Assembly (NCBI RefSeq): GCF_900115665.1 | Contig: NZ_FOXH01000006.1 | Coordinates: forward strand, 248,001 to 312,000 | Direction: 5' to 3' | Origin: Pseudarcicella hirudinis | GTDB lineage: Bacteria > Bacteroidota > Bacteroidia > Cytophagales > Spirosomataceae | Length of the DNA: 64,000 bases | Shown here: in pieces, positions 1-8,330 of the stretch | Layout: each line of letters begins with the position of its first letter | Numbering within the stretch: the stretch's first letter is position 1 | Notes under the pieces: model-generated | The model's database searches: none | Seen by the model: only the letters and a program-made list of their open reading frames with translations | Told to the model about the DNA's origin: nothing | Made by a program: the position numbers and the translations under genes

Positions 1-581
1 TGCATTACCAATGCTTTTCCGGTTTCATGAGAGTCACCGGGAACATGCTGAACAGTATTTTCAGGAATTTCACACTTTTTTATGGCAATCTGAATAGCCT
101 CAAAAACCATTTCAGAAGTTTTTGCATGAGCAGGATGTCCCTTTATTACCACCGTTGAACCGGAAGCCAGCGCACTGGCTGTATCTCCTCCCGCCGTTGA
201 AAAAGCAAAAGGAAAATTGCTTGCCCCGAAAACAATTACAGGACCAAGCGGCACCAGCATTTTGCGGGTATCCGGTTTTGCCGGAACTCTTTCAGCATCC
301 GGAAGATCTATTACCGCTTCCACCCAGCTACCTTCCTTTATCAGATTGGCGAACATTTTCAGTTGTCCTGTTGTCCTGCCAATCTCTCCGTTCAATCGGG
401 GAAGAGGTAAATTCGTTTCAAGATTTGCCAGATTAACAAGGGCTTCCCGTTTGTTTTCAATTTCTTCGGCAATTGTCTCAAGAAAAACAGCCCTTTTGCC
501 GGCAGAAACCCGGCTGTATTTTTCGAAAGCCAACCTGGCATTCGACATTATTTCAGGAATTGCTGAGATTGTATCTGACAT
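1..581 (-). CDS. alpha-ketoglutaric semialdehyde dehydrogenase (partial, C-terminus outside window)
   Basis: This NAD(P)-dependent aldehyde dehydrogenase would oxidise 2,5-dioxopentanoate (alpha-ketoglutaric semialdehyde) to alpha-ketoglutarate in the cytoplasm. Only the first 193 codons are present; the gene runs off the left edge on the minus strand. The translation starts MSDTISAIPEIMSNARLAF and contains the NAD-binding stretch VIVFGASNFPFAFS followed by GGDTASALASG and VVIKGHPAHAKTSE, a signature typical of the KGSADH branch of the ALDH superfamily. The catalytic Cys and Glu lie outside the window. It starts 24 bp downstream of the DHDPS-family gene and is surely co-transcribed with it. 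That pairing is the last two steps of hydroxyproline (or pentose/uronate) oxidation to alpha-ketoglutarate. The FAD oxidase a few kilobases away favours hydroxyproline. Confidence 0.85.
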   Translation of the reverse strand, partial: MSDTISAIPEIMSNARLAFEKYSRVSAGKRAVFLETIAEEIENKREALVNLANLETNLPLPRLNGEIGRTTGQLKMFANLIKEGSWVEAVIDLPDAERVPAKPDTRKMLVPLGPVIVFGASNFPFAFSTAGGDTASALASGSTVVIKGHPAHAKTSEMVFEAIQIAIKKCEIPENTVQHVPGDSHETGKALVM

Positions 582-605
582 GTGTACTATTTTTAAAACA
601 AGTCC

Positions 606-1526
606 TTAAACAACAATGGAATGATATTCTGGAAGAACAGGTCTTTTGGCAATTGCTCCGTCGATCAGGCTGATAAGCCTTTCCCGTTCTTCACCGATTA
701 AAGTAAGTCTCGGAGCTCTGACAGCCTCGCTTCCTACACCGGCTCTTTCTTCAGCTAATTTGATGTATTGAACAAGTTTTGGATGGATATCCAGTTCCAG
801 AAGCGGCATAAACCAGCGGTAAATTTCAAGTGCTTCGGCTAATCTTCCGGTTTTAGTCAGTTTATAAATAGCAACTGTTTCTGCCGGAAAAGCACAAACC
901 AGACCTGCCACCCAGCCGTCAGCACCCATCAGCAATTGTTCCATCGCAATGGTATCTACTCCGCAAAGAATCTTGAATCTGTCTCCGAAAAGGTTTCTCA
1001 TTCTGGTGACATTGGTAAGATCACGGGTTGATTCTTTCACCGCCTGAATATTCTCCAGGTCTGCCAGTTCAGCAAACATTTCAAGAGTAACCTCAATTTT
1101 ATAATCGACAGGATTGTTGTAAATCATAATAGGCAGACTGGTAGATTTGGCAGTTGCTCTGAAATACTCAACCGTTTCACGATGGTCTGATTTATAACGC
1201 ATCGGAGGAAGCATCATGAGTCCTTTTGCACCCCATTCTTCTGCCAGACGAGCCAATTCTATGGCATCTCTTGTAGCACCTTCGGCAATATTGAGAATGA
1301 CAGGAACTTTTCCGGCTACCTTTTCCACGGCAAATTTTACAAGCGTCCCTTTTTCTTCCAGACTTAATACGCTTGATTCACCTAAGGTTCCGCCCAGAAT
1401 AATTCCGTTTACTCCGGCATCTAATTGAAACTGAAGATTTTTCTCGAATAAAGGAAAATCCAACTGATCGTCTTCTCCAAATTTTGTTGTGACTGCGGGA
1501 AATACCCCTTTCCAATCTATAGCCAT
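606..1526 (-). CDS. DHDPS/NAL-family lyase, probable pyrroline-4-hydroxy-2-carboxylate deaminase
   Basis: A 306-residue class I aldolase-fold enzyme of the dihydrodipicolinate synthase family, cytoplasmic. Family marks are GGTLGE at residues 45-50, the YNNP motif with the proton-relay Tyr136, and the Schiff-base Lys164 in VKESTRD. The open frame extends upstream to 1583, but the start at 1526 (MAIDWKGVFPAV) matches the usual family N-terminus; the extra 19 codons look spurious. Directly followed by an alpha-ketoglutaric semialdehyde dehydrogenase, it most likely turns the hydroxyproline-derived pyrroline into alpha-ketoglutaric semialdehyde. A 2-keto-3-deoxy sugar acid dehydratase feeding the same dehydrogenase is the main alternative. 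The gene is divergent from an AraC regulator, which probably controls it. Confidence 0.8.
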   Translation of the reverse strand: MAIDWKGVFPAVTTKFGEDDQLDFPLFEKNLQFQLDAGVNGIILGGTLGESSVLSLEEKGTLVKFAVEKVAGKVPVILNIAEGATRDAIELARLAEEWGAKGLMMLPPMRYKSDHRETVEYFRATAKSTSLPIMIYNNPVDYKIEVTLEMFAELADLENIQAVKESTRDLTNVTRMRNLFGDRFKILCGVDTIAMEQLLMGADGWVAGLVCAFPAETVAIYKLTKTGRLAEALEIYRWFMPLLELDIHPKLVQYIKLAEERAGVGSEAVRAPRLTLIGEERERLISLIDGAIAKRPVLPEYHSIVV

Positions 1527-1952
1527 AAAATTTATTTGTTTTTTCTCAAAATTACTGATTGAATGACAAGAACGACTTACCATTTTTAATCAATCCTGAG
1601 AGGATTTTAACCTGTTTCTGAATAAGATAGGAATAGGGTGAAATTTTAAGCTGAAACGTGGTATTTCATGAAGATGATTTTGGAAGATTAACCTGAATAA
1701 TGCCTGAAATCTATCAGATCAGCGATTTATAATAAAGATTGCTCTGAAAAGAAGGATGTATTGATATAAAGAATAGCCAGGGAAAAGGGCGATACCTAGC
1801 AGGAAATTAATTTGATATAGTCAGATATTAACACATAATTGAAATATGTAAAAGCTTTATTGTTAATATCGGGTTAATTTTTTATTTTCAATTCAGCAAA
1901 GGTTTGAGGCTTAGGTTTTTGATTAAATAGATAAATTATATTCCGAAAGACA
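1527..1952. promoter_or_regulatory. Divergent intergenic region with candidate operator
   Basis: About 425 bp separate the divergent deaminase and AraC genes. I find no coding potential. The notable element is a perfect 10-bp inverted repeat, GATATTAACA at 1824-1833 and TGTTAATATC at 1861-1870, with 27 bp between the arms. It is about 80-130 bp upstream of the AraC start. Both promoters presumably lie here, but no convincing TTTG/TAnnTTTG pair was seen. Confidence 0.5.
1824..1870. repeat. 10-bp inverted repeat, candidate AraC operator
   Basis: GATATTAACA (1824-1833) is mirrored exactly by TGTTAATATC (1861-1870). The 27-bp spacing between arms suits a protein-binding site better than a hairpin. 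An 8-of-10 match to one arm, AATATTAACC, occurs at 8004-8013 upstream of the DUF885/oxidase operon, which would fit a shared regulator. Confidence 0.4.
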
Positions 1953-2849
1953 ATGAAAGTACTTCAATTCACCATTCCTGTTCCTCATGACAAGACTATC
2001 ATTGTTCAGAAGGATATTCTGCCGTACTTTTATCCGCATTTGCACAGACATGAGGAAATTCAGATCACCTGGATTCAGACAGGAGAAGGAACTTTGATTG
2101 CAGATAATAATATGCATTCTTTTCAGTCGAACGAAATATTCTGGCTTGGGGCCAATCAGCCCCATATTTTTAAAAGTGCCCCCGAATATTTTTCTCCGAA
2201 AAGTAAAAAAAGGGTAATCGCAACGGTAATTTTTTTTAATCCTAACGGACAGCTTGCTTCATTTTTCAGTTTGCCTGAAATGGGGAGCATTAAGAGATTT
2301 TTGCAGCAACATACCAACGGTTTCAAAATCCCGCAGGAGAATGTGACTGAAATTGCCAATAAAATGCTTCAGATTAAGAATAGTAAGGCAGGAGTGGAGC
2401 AACTGATGTATTTTGTGGAGTTATTGAGAATAGTTGGAGAAATGCCTTTGCTTACACCGCTCTCAACAGGTGCCCAGCCACAGAAATTCAGTGAATATGA
2501 AGGGTTGAGAATGAGTAATATTTACAATTACATTATGCAGGAGTATGAAAAACCAATTACTTTAGAAGATGCTGCCAATATTGCACATATGACTCCCCAT
2601 GCTTTTTGCAGGTATTTTAAGAAACATACCCGGCATACATTTCTTTCTTTTCTGAACGAAATCCGGATCAATGAAGCCTGTAAGAAATTAACGAATAGTA
2701 CACATACAGGAATTGCCACAGTAGCTTACAGTTGCGGATTTAACAGCATTACCAATTTTAACAGAATCTTTAAAAGGGTAACCGGGAAATCCCCGAGTGA
2801 ATACCTTGATAGTTACTTTAAAAATGTTGACGACCAGATGGTAGCCTGA
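1953..2849 (+). CDS. AraC-family transcriptional regulator (cupin + two HTH)
   Basis: A 298-residue cytoplasmic regulator. The N-terminal half is a cupin-like ligand-binding domain, with HLHRHEEIQITWIQTGEGT near residues 28-47 and LGANQPHIF near 65-75. The C-terminal ~100 residues hold the two AraC helix-turn-helix motifs: ITLEDAANIAHMTPHAFCRYF, then GIATVAYSCGFNSITNFNRIFKRVTGKSPSEY. It reads away from the deaminase/dehydrogenase genes and probably activates them in response to a hydroxyproline catabolite. The MFS gene downstream is convergent and separated from it by a bidirectional terminator. The ligand cannot be read from sequence; assignment to hydroxyproline is by neighbourhood. Confidence 0.88.
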   Translation: MKVLQFTIPVPHDKTIIVQKDILPYFYPHLHRHEEIQITWIQTGEGTLIADNNMHSFQSNEIFWLGANQPHIFKSAPEYFSPKSKKRVIATVIFFNPNGQLASFFSLPEMGSIKRFLQQHTNGFKIPQENVTEIANKMLQIKNSKAGVEQLMYFVELLRIVGEMPLLTPLSTGAQPQKFSEYEGLRMSNIYNYIMQEYEKPITLEDAANIAHMTPHAFCRYFKKHTRHTFLSFLNEIRINEACKKLTNSTHTGIATVAYSCGFNSITNFNRIFKRVTGKSPSEYLDSYFKNVDDQMVA

Positions 2850-2855
2850 TGTGCT

Positions 2856-2898
2856 AAAAAGCGGATATTTTCTCAGATCGGAAAGTATCCGCTTTTTT
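2856..2898. terminator. Bidirectional rho-independent terminator
   Basis: A 12-bp perfect stem pairs 2856-2867 (AAAAAGCGGATA) with 2886-2897 (TATCCGCTTTTT) around an 18-nt loop. It is bounded by an A-run on the left and a T-run on the right, so it can end transcripts from both the AraC gene and the convergent MFS gene. Confidence 0.85.
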
Positions 2899-2903
2899 CA
2901 ATA

Positions 2904-4133
2904 TTAATGCATTAATCCTGCCTCAACAGATTCTTTTACCTCAACCCGTTCTTTGATCGTACGTTTTCCCAGCATATAGACCAATGAGGCCAGAACAGCT
3001 GAACCAGCCATTGCTGAAACCATCGGAACTGTTGAAGAAACATCAAAAGCACTGATTATCACAGAAATAAGCGATCCCATTCCCATTTGTAAAGCACCCA
3101 TTAATGCCGAAGCACTTCCCGCATTTTTAGAGAAAGGAGCAAGGGAAAGTGCCGCTGTATTCGGATTTGCCAGTCCGATACAAGAAAGGAAAAAGAACAG
3201 AAATGTAATGGTTAGTCCGAGGTTCAGCCAGCCATTAACGGAGGCCAGAAAAAATATTGCACCAATGATTACGAGTCCGGTCAGCGCAGCAGGAATAATC
3301 TGTTCGCTTCTGAACTTCCTGAGTAAGAGACTGTTTACCTGATTTGAGCCGATAAATCCAATGGACAGGAAGGCAAAGATCCAGCTGTAAACTTTCTCAT
3401 CTACCTTGAAAACCGTCATAAAAATTACGGGAGAGCCTGAAACATAAGCAAATAGTCCGGCAAATGCGATTGCACCGGTAAATGCGTAAGTATAGAACTG
3501 CGGTTCTTTGATAACAGAAAGGAAATCGTTAATAATTGGCCTTGGTTTCAGGGAATGTGAAGGGTCCGGTTTATAACTGTCGGGCAGCCAAAGTAAGGTA
3601 GCAATCAATAAAACACTTCCGATTGCAGTCAGAACAATAAAAACGGCATGCCATCCGAATGCCGCTGTAACGTAACCTCCCACCGTCGGAGCAACCATCG
3701 GAGAGACTCCGAGTACAAGTATAAGCAAGGCAAAAACTTTAGCACTGTCTTTCACCGGAAAAAGATCACGGACCATTGCTACTGAAGCAACGGTTGCGGC
3801 ACAGCTCCCGATTGCCTGAACAAACCGAAGAATAATCAGACTGTCGATGTCTTTAATCATTACACAACCTATTGAAGCAATGATATAAAGTGCCAGTCCG
3901 AAATAGAGCGGTTTTTTTCTGCCGAAATGGTCCAGTAACGGCCCGTATAAAAGTTGTCCTGCCGAAATTCCTATGAAAAAACCGGATAAAGTAAGGGCAA
4001 CTTTGGCGGCACTTGTATTCAGATCTTTGGCAATGGCCGGAAAACCCGGGAGATACATATCAATTGAAAATGGAGCAAGGGCTGTTAAACTTCCCAGTAT
4101 CAGAATTAAGGAAAAGTAAGTTTTTTTAGTCAT
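2904..4133 (-). CDS. Bcr/CflA-family MFS efflux transporter
   Basis: A 409-residue inner-membrane protein with about 12 hydrophobic segments. The N-terminus contains LTALAPFSIDMYLPGFPAIA, the hallmark of the Bcr/CflA drug:H+ antiporter branch, followed by the loop motif GPLLDHFGRKKPLYFG between TM2 and TM3 and the TM5 motif GVSPMVAPTVGGY. Length is normal for the family. Members export drugs such as bicyclomycin or small metabolites and amino acids. Its position among hydroxyproline genes could mean metabolite export, but it is set off by about 350 bp upstream and a terminator downstream, so it may be an independent unit. Confidence 0.85.
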   Translation of the reverse strand: MTKKTYFSLILILGSLTALAPFSIDMYLPGFPAIAKDLNTSAAKVALTLSGFFIGISAGQLLYGPLLDHFGRKKPLYFGLALYIIASIGCVMIKDIDSLIILRFVQAIGSCAATVASVAMVRDLFPVKDSAKVFALLILVLGVSPMVAPTVGGYVTAAFGWHAVFIVLTAIGSVLLIATLLWLPDSYKPDPSHSLKPRPIINDFLSVIKEPQFYTYAFTGAIAFAGLFAYVSGSPVIFMTVFKVDEKVYSWIFAFLSIGFIGSNQVNSLLLRKFRSEQIIPAALTGLVIIGAIFFLASVNGWLNLGLTITFLFFFLSCIGLANPNTAALSLAPFSKNAGSASALMGALQMGMGSLISVIISAFDVSSTVPMVSAMAGSAVLASLVYMLGKRTIKERVEVKESVEAGLMH

Positions 4134-4485
4134 AATGTTAAAATTTATTGAGCGTTTTCTCTCCGGATCCGATTAAAAATTTCCATTTTAAAGCAGCACT
4201 GGCTACTTCAAAAGCATTATAAACCTCATTTATTTGAGAAAACAGGAAGATTCAGCAAAGGGAAATTAAGTTTCTAAGCTAAAGAATCGGGCGGGCTGTA
4301 TTGCTCAGTATCTGAAGCCTGGATTCTTTCGGTGAAGATTATCACATTACACAATCTGTTAATTGCATTGAGAGGAAAAAGGTTCCGTTCTGATGGAAAC
4401 ATAAAACAGAAATACGGATATTCTCAAAACCGTAGCAAAGATATGATTTTTCCGTGATTTTATCTTTTAATATTTAATAATACTG
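4134..4485. other. Intergenic region upstream of the MFS gene
   Basis: About 350 bp without a gene. On the minus strand TATCTTTG (4443-4436) matches the Bacteroidota -7 consensus TAnnTTTG, but no good -33 TTTG is placed 19-20 bp away. An 8-bp inverted repeat pairs AAAGAATC (4281-4288) with GATTCTTT (4322-4329). Nothing else was recognised. Confidence 0.35.
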
Positions 4486-4770
4486 TTAATGCCAGTTGGG
4501 ATTCATGATGATTAATAAAAGAAAGAAGACACCGGATAAAACACCGGGAATGGCAAAAATCAGAAGAAGCCCCTGAGCCAGGCGTAAACGATTGTTCTTT
4601 TTCAACAGCAGACTTCCGTATAATAAACCTCCGGTAATAGCTATGATAGCTAGCCAAAGCCCGATGTTAAAAGAAGAAACCGAACCATCAGCCAGGCCGA
4701 TCAGAAAAAAATAATAGAAAATAAGAGAGAGAATGGCATCAATTCCCCATAAAATCCAGAAAAACGTCAT
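4486..4770 (-). CDS. Small integral membrane protein, function unknown
   Basis: A 94-residue, very hydrophobic protein with three predicted membrane segments: about residues 4-26 (WILWGIDAILSLIFYYFFLI), 37-56 (GLWLAIIAITGGLLYGSLLL) and 65-88 (AQGLLLIFAIPGVLSGVFFLL). A short basic loop KKNNRLR separates the last two. It resembles small conserved Bacteroidota membrane proteins of unknown role, but I cannot name a family. A second overlapping minus-strand frame at 4460-4657 looks like a shadow. It stands alone between the MFS and oxidase genes, with about 130 bp before the oxidase stop. Confidence 0.6.
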   Translation of the reverse strand: MTFFWILWGIDAILSLIFYYFFLIGLADGSVSSFNIGLWLAIIAITGGLLYGSLLLKKNNRLRLAQGLLLIFAIPGVLSGVFFLLLIIMNPNWH

Positions 4771-4897
4771 GTCCCAGTCACTTAATGATGAAATTAAAGG
4801 TACAAAGCTTTCTCTGAAAAGAGTTGATTTATACAGATAACTTATTGAACGTTATGTTTTTATGAATTTTACAGGGGAAAGATCATATGGGTACAGA

Positions 4898-6148
4898 CTA
4901 TCCGAAGCGTTCTGCCTCGAAGGCGGAAATATCTATGCTGGTTTGTTTTTCACTGATTAACTCTTCTACCAGCTTTCCTGTTCCTGCCCCCAGACTAAGC
5001 CCCATCATAGAATGACCTGTTGCTACGATAACATTTTTGTGTTTTCTGGTTCTTCCGATATAAGGTAAGCCATCTGCAGAACAAGGTCTGTAGCCATACC
5101 AGATCTGGTCGTTGGAAGGACGGGAAATGTCAAATTCAGGCAGAAAATTTTTCACAGATTTCAGAATCCCTTCAACTCTGTTGTATTGTGGCGGTGTTTT
5201 GGTTGAAACAACCTCCATCGTTCCACCCATTCTGATCTTATTTCCATTCATGGGCGTAAGTGCAACTCTTCCTTCTGCCAGAATGATAGGATGATTCACT
5301 TTATAGGGAGAATCTTCCAGGGTAATAGAATAACCTCTCCCCGGCATTAAAGGAATATCAGCACCAAGCATATTGGTTAATTCCCGGCTCCATGAACCAG
5401 CTGAAATTACTACGGAATCGACCTCATAGGATTCTTTATTGGTTATAATCCTGCTGATTTGATTATTCTGGCTTTCAAATTTCAGCACTTCTTCGTTAGC
5501 ATTAAGATTTACGCCGTTTTCAAGAAGATGCGCCAGTAAAACTTTCATCAGTTGATTTGGATAAAGATGGGCATCGCATTTGAAGAATAAGGCTCCCAGT
5601 GCATTGATTCTGGTTTGAGGCTCAAGGGCTTGCAATTCCTCAAAATTCAACAAACTGACATCCAATCCTAATTCCTGTGCTTTTTCTACCGTATGGTGCG
5701 CATGCTCTCCTACAGCGTGCGTCTGAAAAACTTCCAGCATTCCTTTGTGTTCATAAGAGAAATCAAATCCCGGGAGTTTTGCCCATTTTTCAAATTCCTG
5801 CTGACTAAGCAAAGAAATGTCACGGAGCGGAACAGCACCTTTTTCAACATTCTGTGCATTCGCACTTTTCATAAAATTCCATCCCCAGTTGATCAGTGAT
5901 GCATTGAGAGAAGGTTTTACATAAAACGGACTTTTGGAATTAAACATCCATTTTATCCCTTGCCAGACAATTCCCGGTGCGGCAAGAGGTACAAAATGAC
6001 TTGGGCAGACATAACCCGCATTACCATATGAGCAGTTGTCGGAAAAGTCAGCTTTATCCAATACAGTCACCTTATAACCAGCCTGTTGTAGATAATAAGC
6101 GGCACTTAGTCCAATGATTCCCCCTCCGATTACTGCAATGTGTTTCAT
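4898..6148 (-). CDS. DadA-type FAD-dependent D-amino acid oxidase/dehydrogenase
   Basis: A 416-residue protein of the glycine/D-amino acid oxidase family. The N-terminal dinucleotide fold is HIAVIGGGIIGLSAAYYL, followed by the acidic VTVLDKAD and the flavin-region NAGYVCPSHFVPLAAPG. The C-terminal FAD contact ATGHSMMGLSLGAGTGKLV is intact. In a cluster with a DHDPS-family deaminase and alpha-ketoglutaric semialdehyde dehydrogenase, the natural role is oxidation of cis-4-hydroxy-D-proline to the pyrroline that the deaminase uses. The required 4-hydroxyproline 2-epimerase is not in the window and may lie to the left. It starts 9 bp after the DUF885 gene stop, so the two are co-transcribed. A general D-amino acid dehydrogenase is the alternative. 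Confidence 0.82.
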   Translation of the reverse strand: MKHIAVIGGGIIGLSAAYYLQQAGYKVTVLDKADFSDNCSYGNAGYVCPSHFVPLAAPGIVWQGIKWMFNSKSPFYVKPSLNASLINWGWNFMKSANAQNVEKGAVPLRDISLLSQQEFEKWAKLPGFDFSYEHKGMLEVFQTHAVGEHAHHTVEKAQELGLDVSLLNFEELQALEPQTRINALGALFFKCDAHLYPNQLMKVLLAHLLENGVNLNANEEVLKFESQNNQISRIITNKESYEVDSVVISAGSWSRELTNMLGADIPLMPGRGYSITLEDSPYKVNHPIILAEGRVALTPMNGNKIRMGGTMEVVSTKTPPQYNRVEGILKSVKNFLPEFDISRPSNDQIWYGYRPCSADGLPYIGRTRKHKNVIVATGHSMMGLSLGAGTGKLVEELISEKQTSIDISAFEAERFG

Positions 6149-6157
6149 AAATTCTGA

Positions 6158-7882
6158 TTATTTTAGTTTGTAAAATCGCCAGTTCGATTTAAAGTCTTTA
6201 GGCAATGGCTGATTGGTCAGAATGGCTCTGACCATTTCTATCGGTAACATATTTTGCTGCATAAAGCCATCATGAAACTGTTTGTACGTCATTTTCTTTG
6301 TATCAACCAATTCATTTTTCATGGCACGAATCTGTAATCCGCCAATCATATAGGCAATCTGGTACAATGGATCATATCCTCCGACAAAAGACCTTCTTAC
6401 TTCACCTTCTGCATTGGCAGGTTCATGTCCTACCCGGTTAATGAGGAAATCAATACATTCCCGGGGAGTCCATTTTCCGGTGTGATAATTAAGTGAAAAT
6501 ATGATTCTGGCACATCGGTGCATTCTCCAGAAGAGCATTCCTACCCGGTCTTCTGCCGATCTCGGGAAATTCAGATCATAAAGTAACATTTCCCAGTATA
6601 AAGCCCATCCTTCAATCCAGAAAGGTGTTTCGAAATGGCGATAATTTTTGTAACGATAAGTCATAAATTCCTGCAAAGCATGTCCCGGAATCAGTTCATG
6701 ATGAACCGTTGCTCTTGAAAAATGAGGATTGTTCCCTCTCATACTCATGAGTTTCTGTTCCTCCGTCATGGTGTTTGTAGGATATGAAACGCTGAATTCT
6801 TCTCCGCCCGTGAAAAAAGGGTTTACCAATTGTCTTTCGGGAGTCATCATAATCATTCTCCAGGTTTCTTCTGCAAGCGGGGGAATGGTAATCAGGTCGT
6901 TTTTATTAAGGAAATCAATAGATTCCTGATAGATTTTCACCATAGCATCCGGCTGTTGCGATGGCAAAACATAAAGATTTTTTAATTTCTCCAGAGCTGC
7001 TTTCCAATTATTCCCTAATCCCATTTCCTTGCTGGCCTTCAGCATTTCTGCATCACACCAGGCAAACTCTTTGTTCGCTATGTCAACCAGTTCCTCAGGT
7101 GTATAAGGAATCATCTCGAATTGTAATCTTCGGTTCAGTTCATCTCTTCCGATAGGATTTCCGATGATACCGCTTCCGTCATCTTTCTGAATTTTAAGAT
7201 TTTTTCCGCTCTTTTTGAAAGTTGCAGCATAATCATTGAGCAGACTATCCAGTCTGGCATAAGGTTTCGGAATCCACCAGGTAAATTGCGGATCATAACC
7301 ATTGTAAAACTCATAAACTGATTTCAGGGCGTCGATCAATCCTCTGGCCGTATTTTCTCCTCTGATGGCGAGGTCTTTACTCATGAGGCTGTCTAGTTTT
7401 AACTGCTTTTTCAGGGCCATTAACTGTTTGCTGATATCGCTGAACTGTAAAGCAATTGCTCTTGAATCCGGGACGTTTCCACGTCTTCTTGCTTTTTCAA
7501 TCTGATAAACCGAATCTGCAAAAGGAAACCAGGTTTTCAGCTGATTGTATTCTTTTTCTTCCAGATCCAACTGGTATAACGCTTCTTTTAAATTTCGGTT
7601 AAACAGAATATAATCAACCTTTGAACCGGTATTCAGAGAATTAAAATTAATTTTTGACAACCTTAACTCATAATCTTTAACAAGTGTTTTGAGTCTCTCT
7701 CTGCGCTCCGGAGCATTTTCTACGAAATAAAACCTCGACAAGCTTCCCTGATCGGCCTGATAATTCAGCAAAAGGTCTGTCAGTTGCGGGTTGGGCTGAT
7801 CTGTCTCTTTAAAATTCCCCTGACCCATTACCAGTGTTTTGCACAGGAATGCAAAAAAGAAAAGAAGTATTGTTTTATTCAT
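6158..7882 (-). CDS. Exported DUF885 protein, putative zinc metallopeptidase
   Basis: A 574-residue protein with an N-terminal signal peptide (MNKTILLFFFAFLCKTLVMG, cleavage near residue 20). The body is mostly helical and carries the DUF885 metal-site motif HExxPGH as H395-E396-LI-P399-G400-H401. Further family marks are SYPTNTMTEEQKL, IEGWALYWEMLLY and KVYRM-like RMHRCARI. DUF885 proteins resemble gluzincin peptidases; a few homologues are described as carboxypeptidases, but the substrate here is unknown. It is the first gene of a two-gene operon with the D-amino acid oxidase, so a role in releasing hydroxyproline or proline from peptides in the periplasm is an attractive inference, not a demonstrated function. 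Confidence 0.8.
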   Translation of the reverse strand: MNKTILLFFFAFLCKTLVMGQGNFKETDQPNPQLTDLLLNYQADQGSLSRFYFVENAPERRERLKTLVKDYELRLSKINFNSLNTGSKVDYILFNRNLKEALYQLDLEEKEYNQLKTWFPFADSVYQIEKARRRGNVPDSRAIALQFSDISKQLMALKKQLKLDSLMSKDLAIRGENTARGLIDALKSVYEFYNGYDPQFTWWIPKPYARLDSLLNDYAATFKKSGKNLKIQKDDGSGIIGNPIGRDELNRRLQFEMIPYTPEELVDIANKEFAWCDAEMLKASKEMGLGNNWKAALEKLKNLYVLPSQQPDAMVKIYQESIDFLNKNDLITIPPLAEETWRMIMMTPERQLVNPFFTGGEEFSVSYPTNTMTEEQKLMSMRGNNPHFSRATVHHELIPGHALQEFMTYRYKNYRHFETPFWIEGWALYWEMLLYDLNFPRSAEDRVGMLFWRMHRCARIIFSLNYHTGKWTPRECIDFLINRVGHEPANAEGEVRRSFVGGYDPLYQIAYMIGGLQIRAMKNELVDTKKMTYKQFHDGFMQQNMLPIEMVRAILTNQPLPKDFKSNWRFYKLK

Positions 7883-8330
7883 TTTTTCAGGCTTTTGCTA
7901 AGAAATGATCTGCGTAATATTTCCTCCAAAAGAGAAAAATACAATTGTAAAATTAAGTTATCATTATCCGGCCGGATGTTTACATTTTACCAGATAATTA
8001 TTCAATATTAACCTGATTGGCAATCCGCATTTTAATGAAAACCACATGGGAGACTTTCATGACCTGAAAAATGTAAAAAGAGAAGCTTTCCGGTTCAGGT
8101 AAAAAGGCCGGGAATATCAGGAATTTCTGCGATTACATAAGAATCATTCAAAAATTTATTGTTTTTAGAGTATTTTATATTGTGAGGCTACTTTAGGTTA
8201 AAAGGCTTTTAAATATGAAAGTCTTTCAAAAACAATGTAAAACCTCTTTAAATACTGCTCCCTGCAAGACATAGCAAGCCCGAGAGTACAAGTCTTAATA
8301 TGTTTTTGTAAGGTAAATACGGATTTTTGA
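7883..8330. promoter_or_regulatory. Divergent intergenic region before the sigma-factor locus
   Basis: About 450 bp between the DUF885 gene (minus) and the ECF sigma gene (plus). It contains a perfect 12-bp palindrome ATCCGGCCGGAT at 7966-7977, and AATATTAACC at 8004-8013, an 8/10 match to the inverted-repeat arm at 1824-1833. A short plus-strand frame at 7784-8011 overlaps the DUF885 gene antisense and is not credible. Confidence 0.4.

Noticed and set aside
1527-1583. N-terminal extension of the DHDPS-family gene to 1583
   Set aside because: The added residues do not fit the family, and Met at 1526 gives the standard N-terminus.
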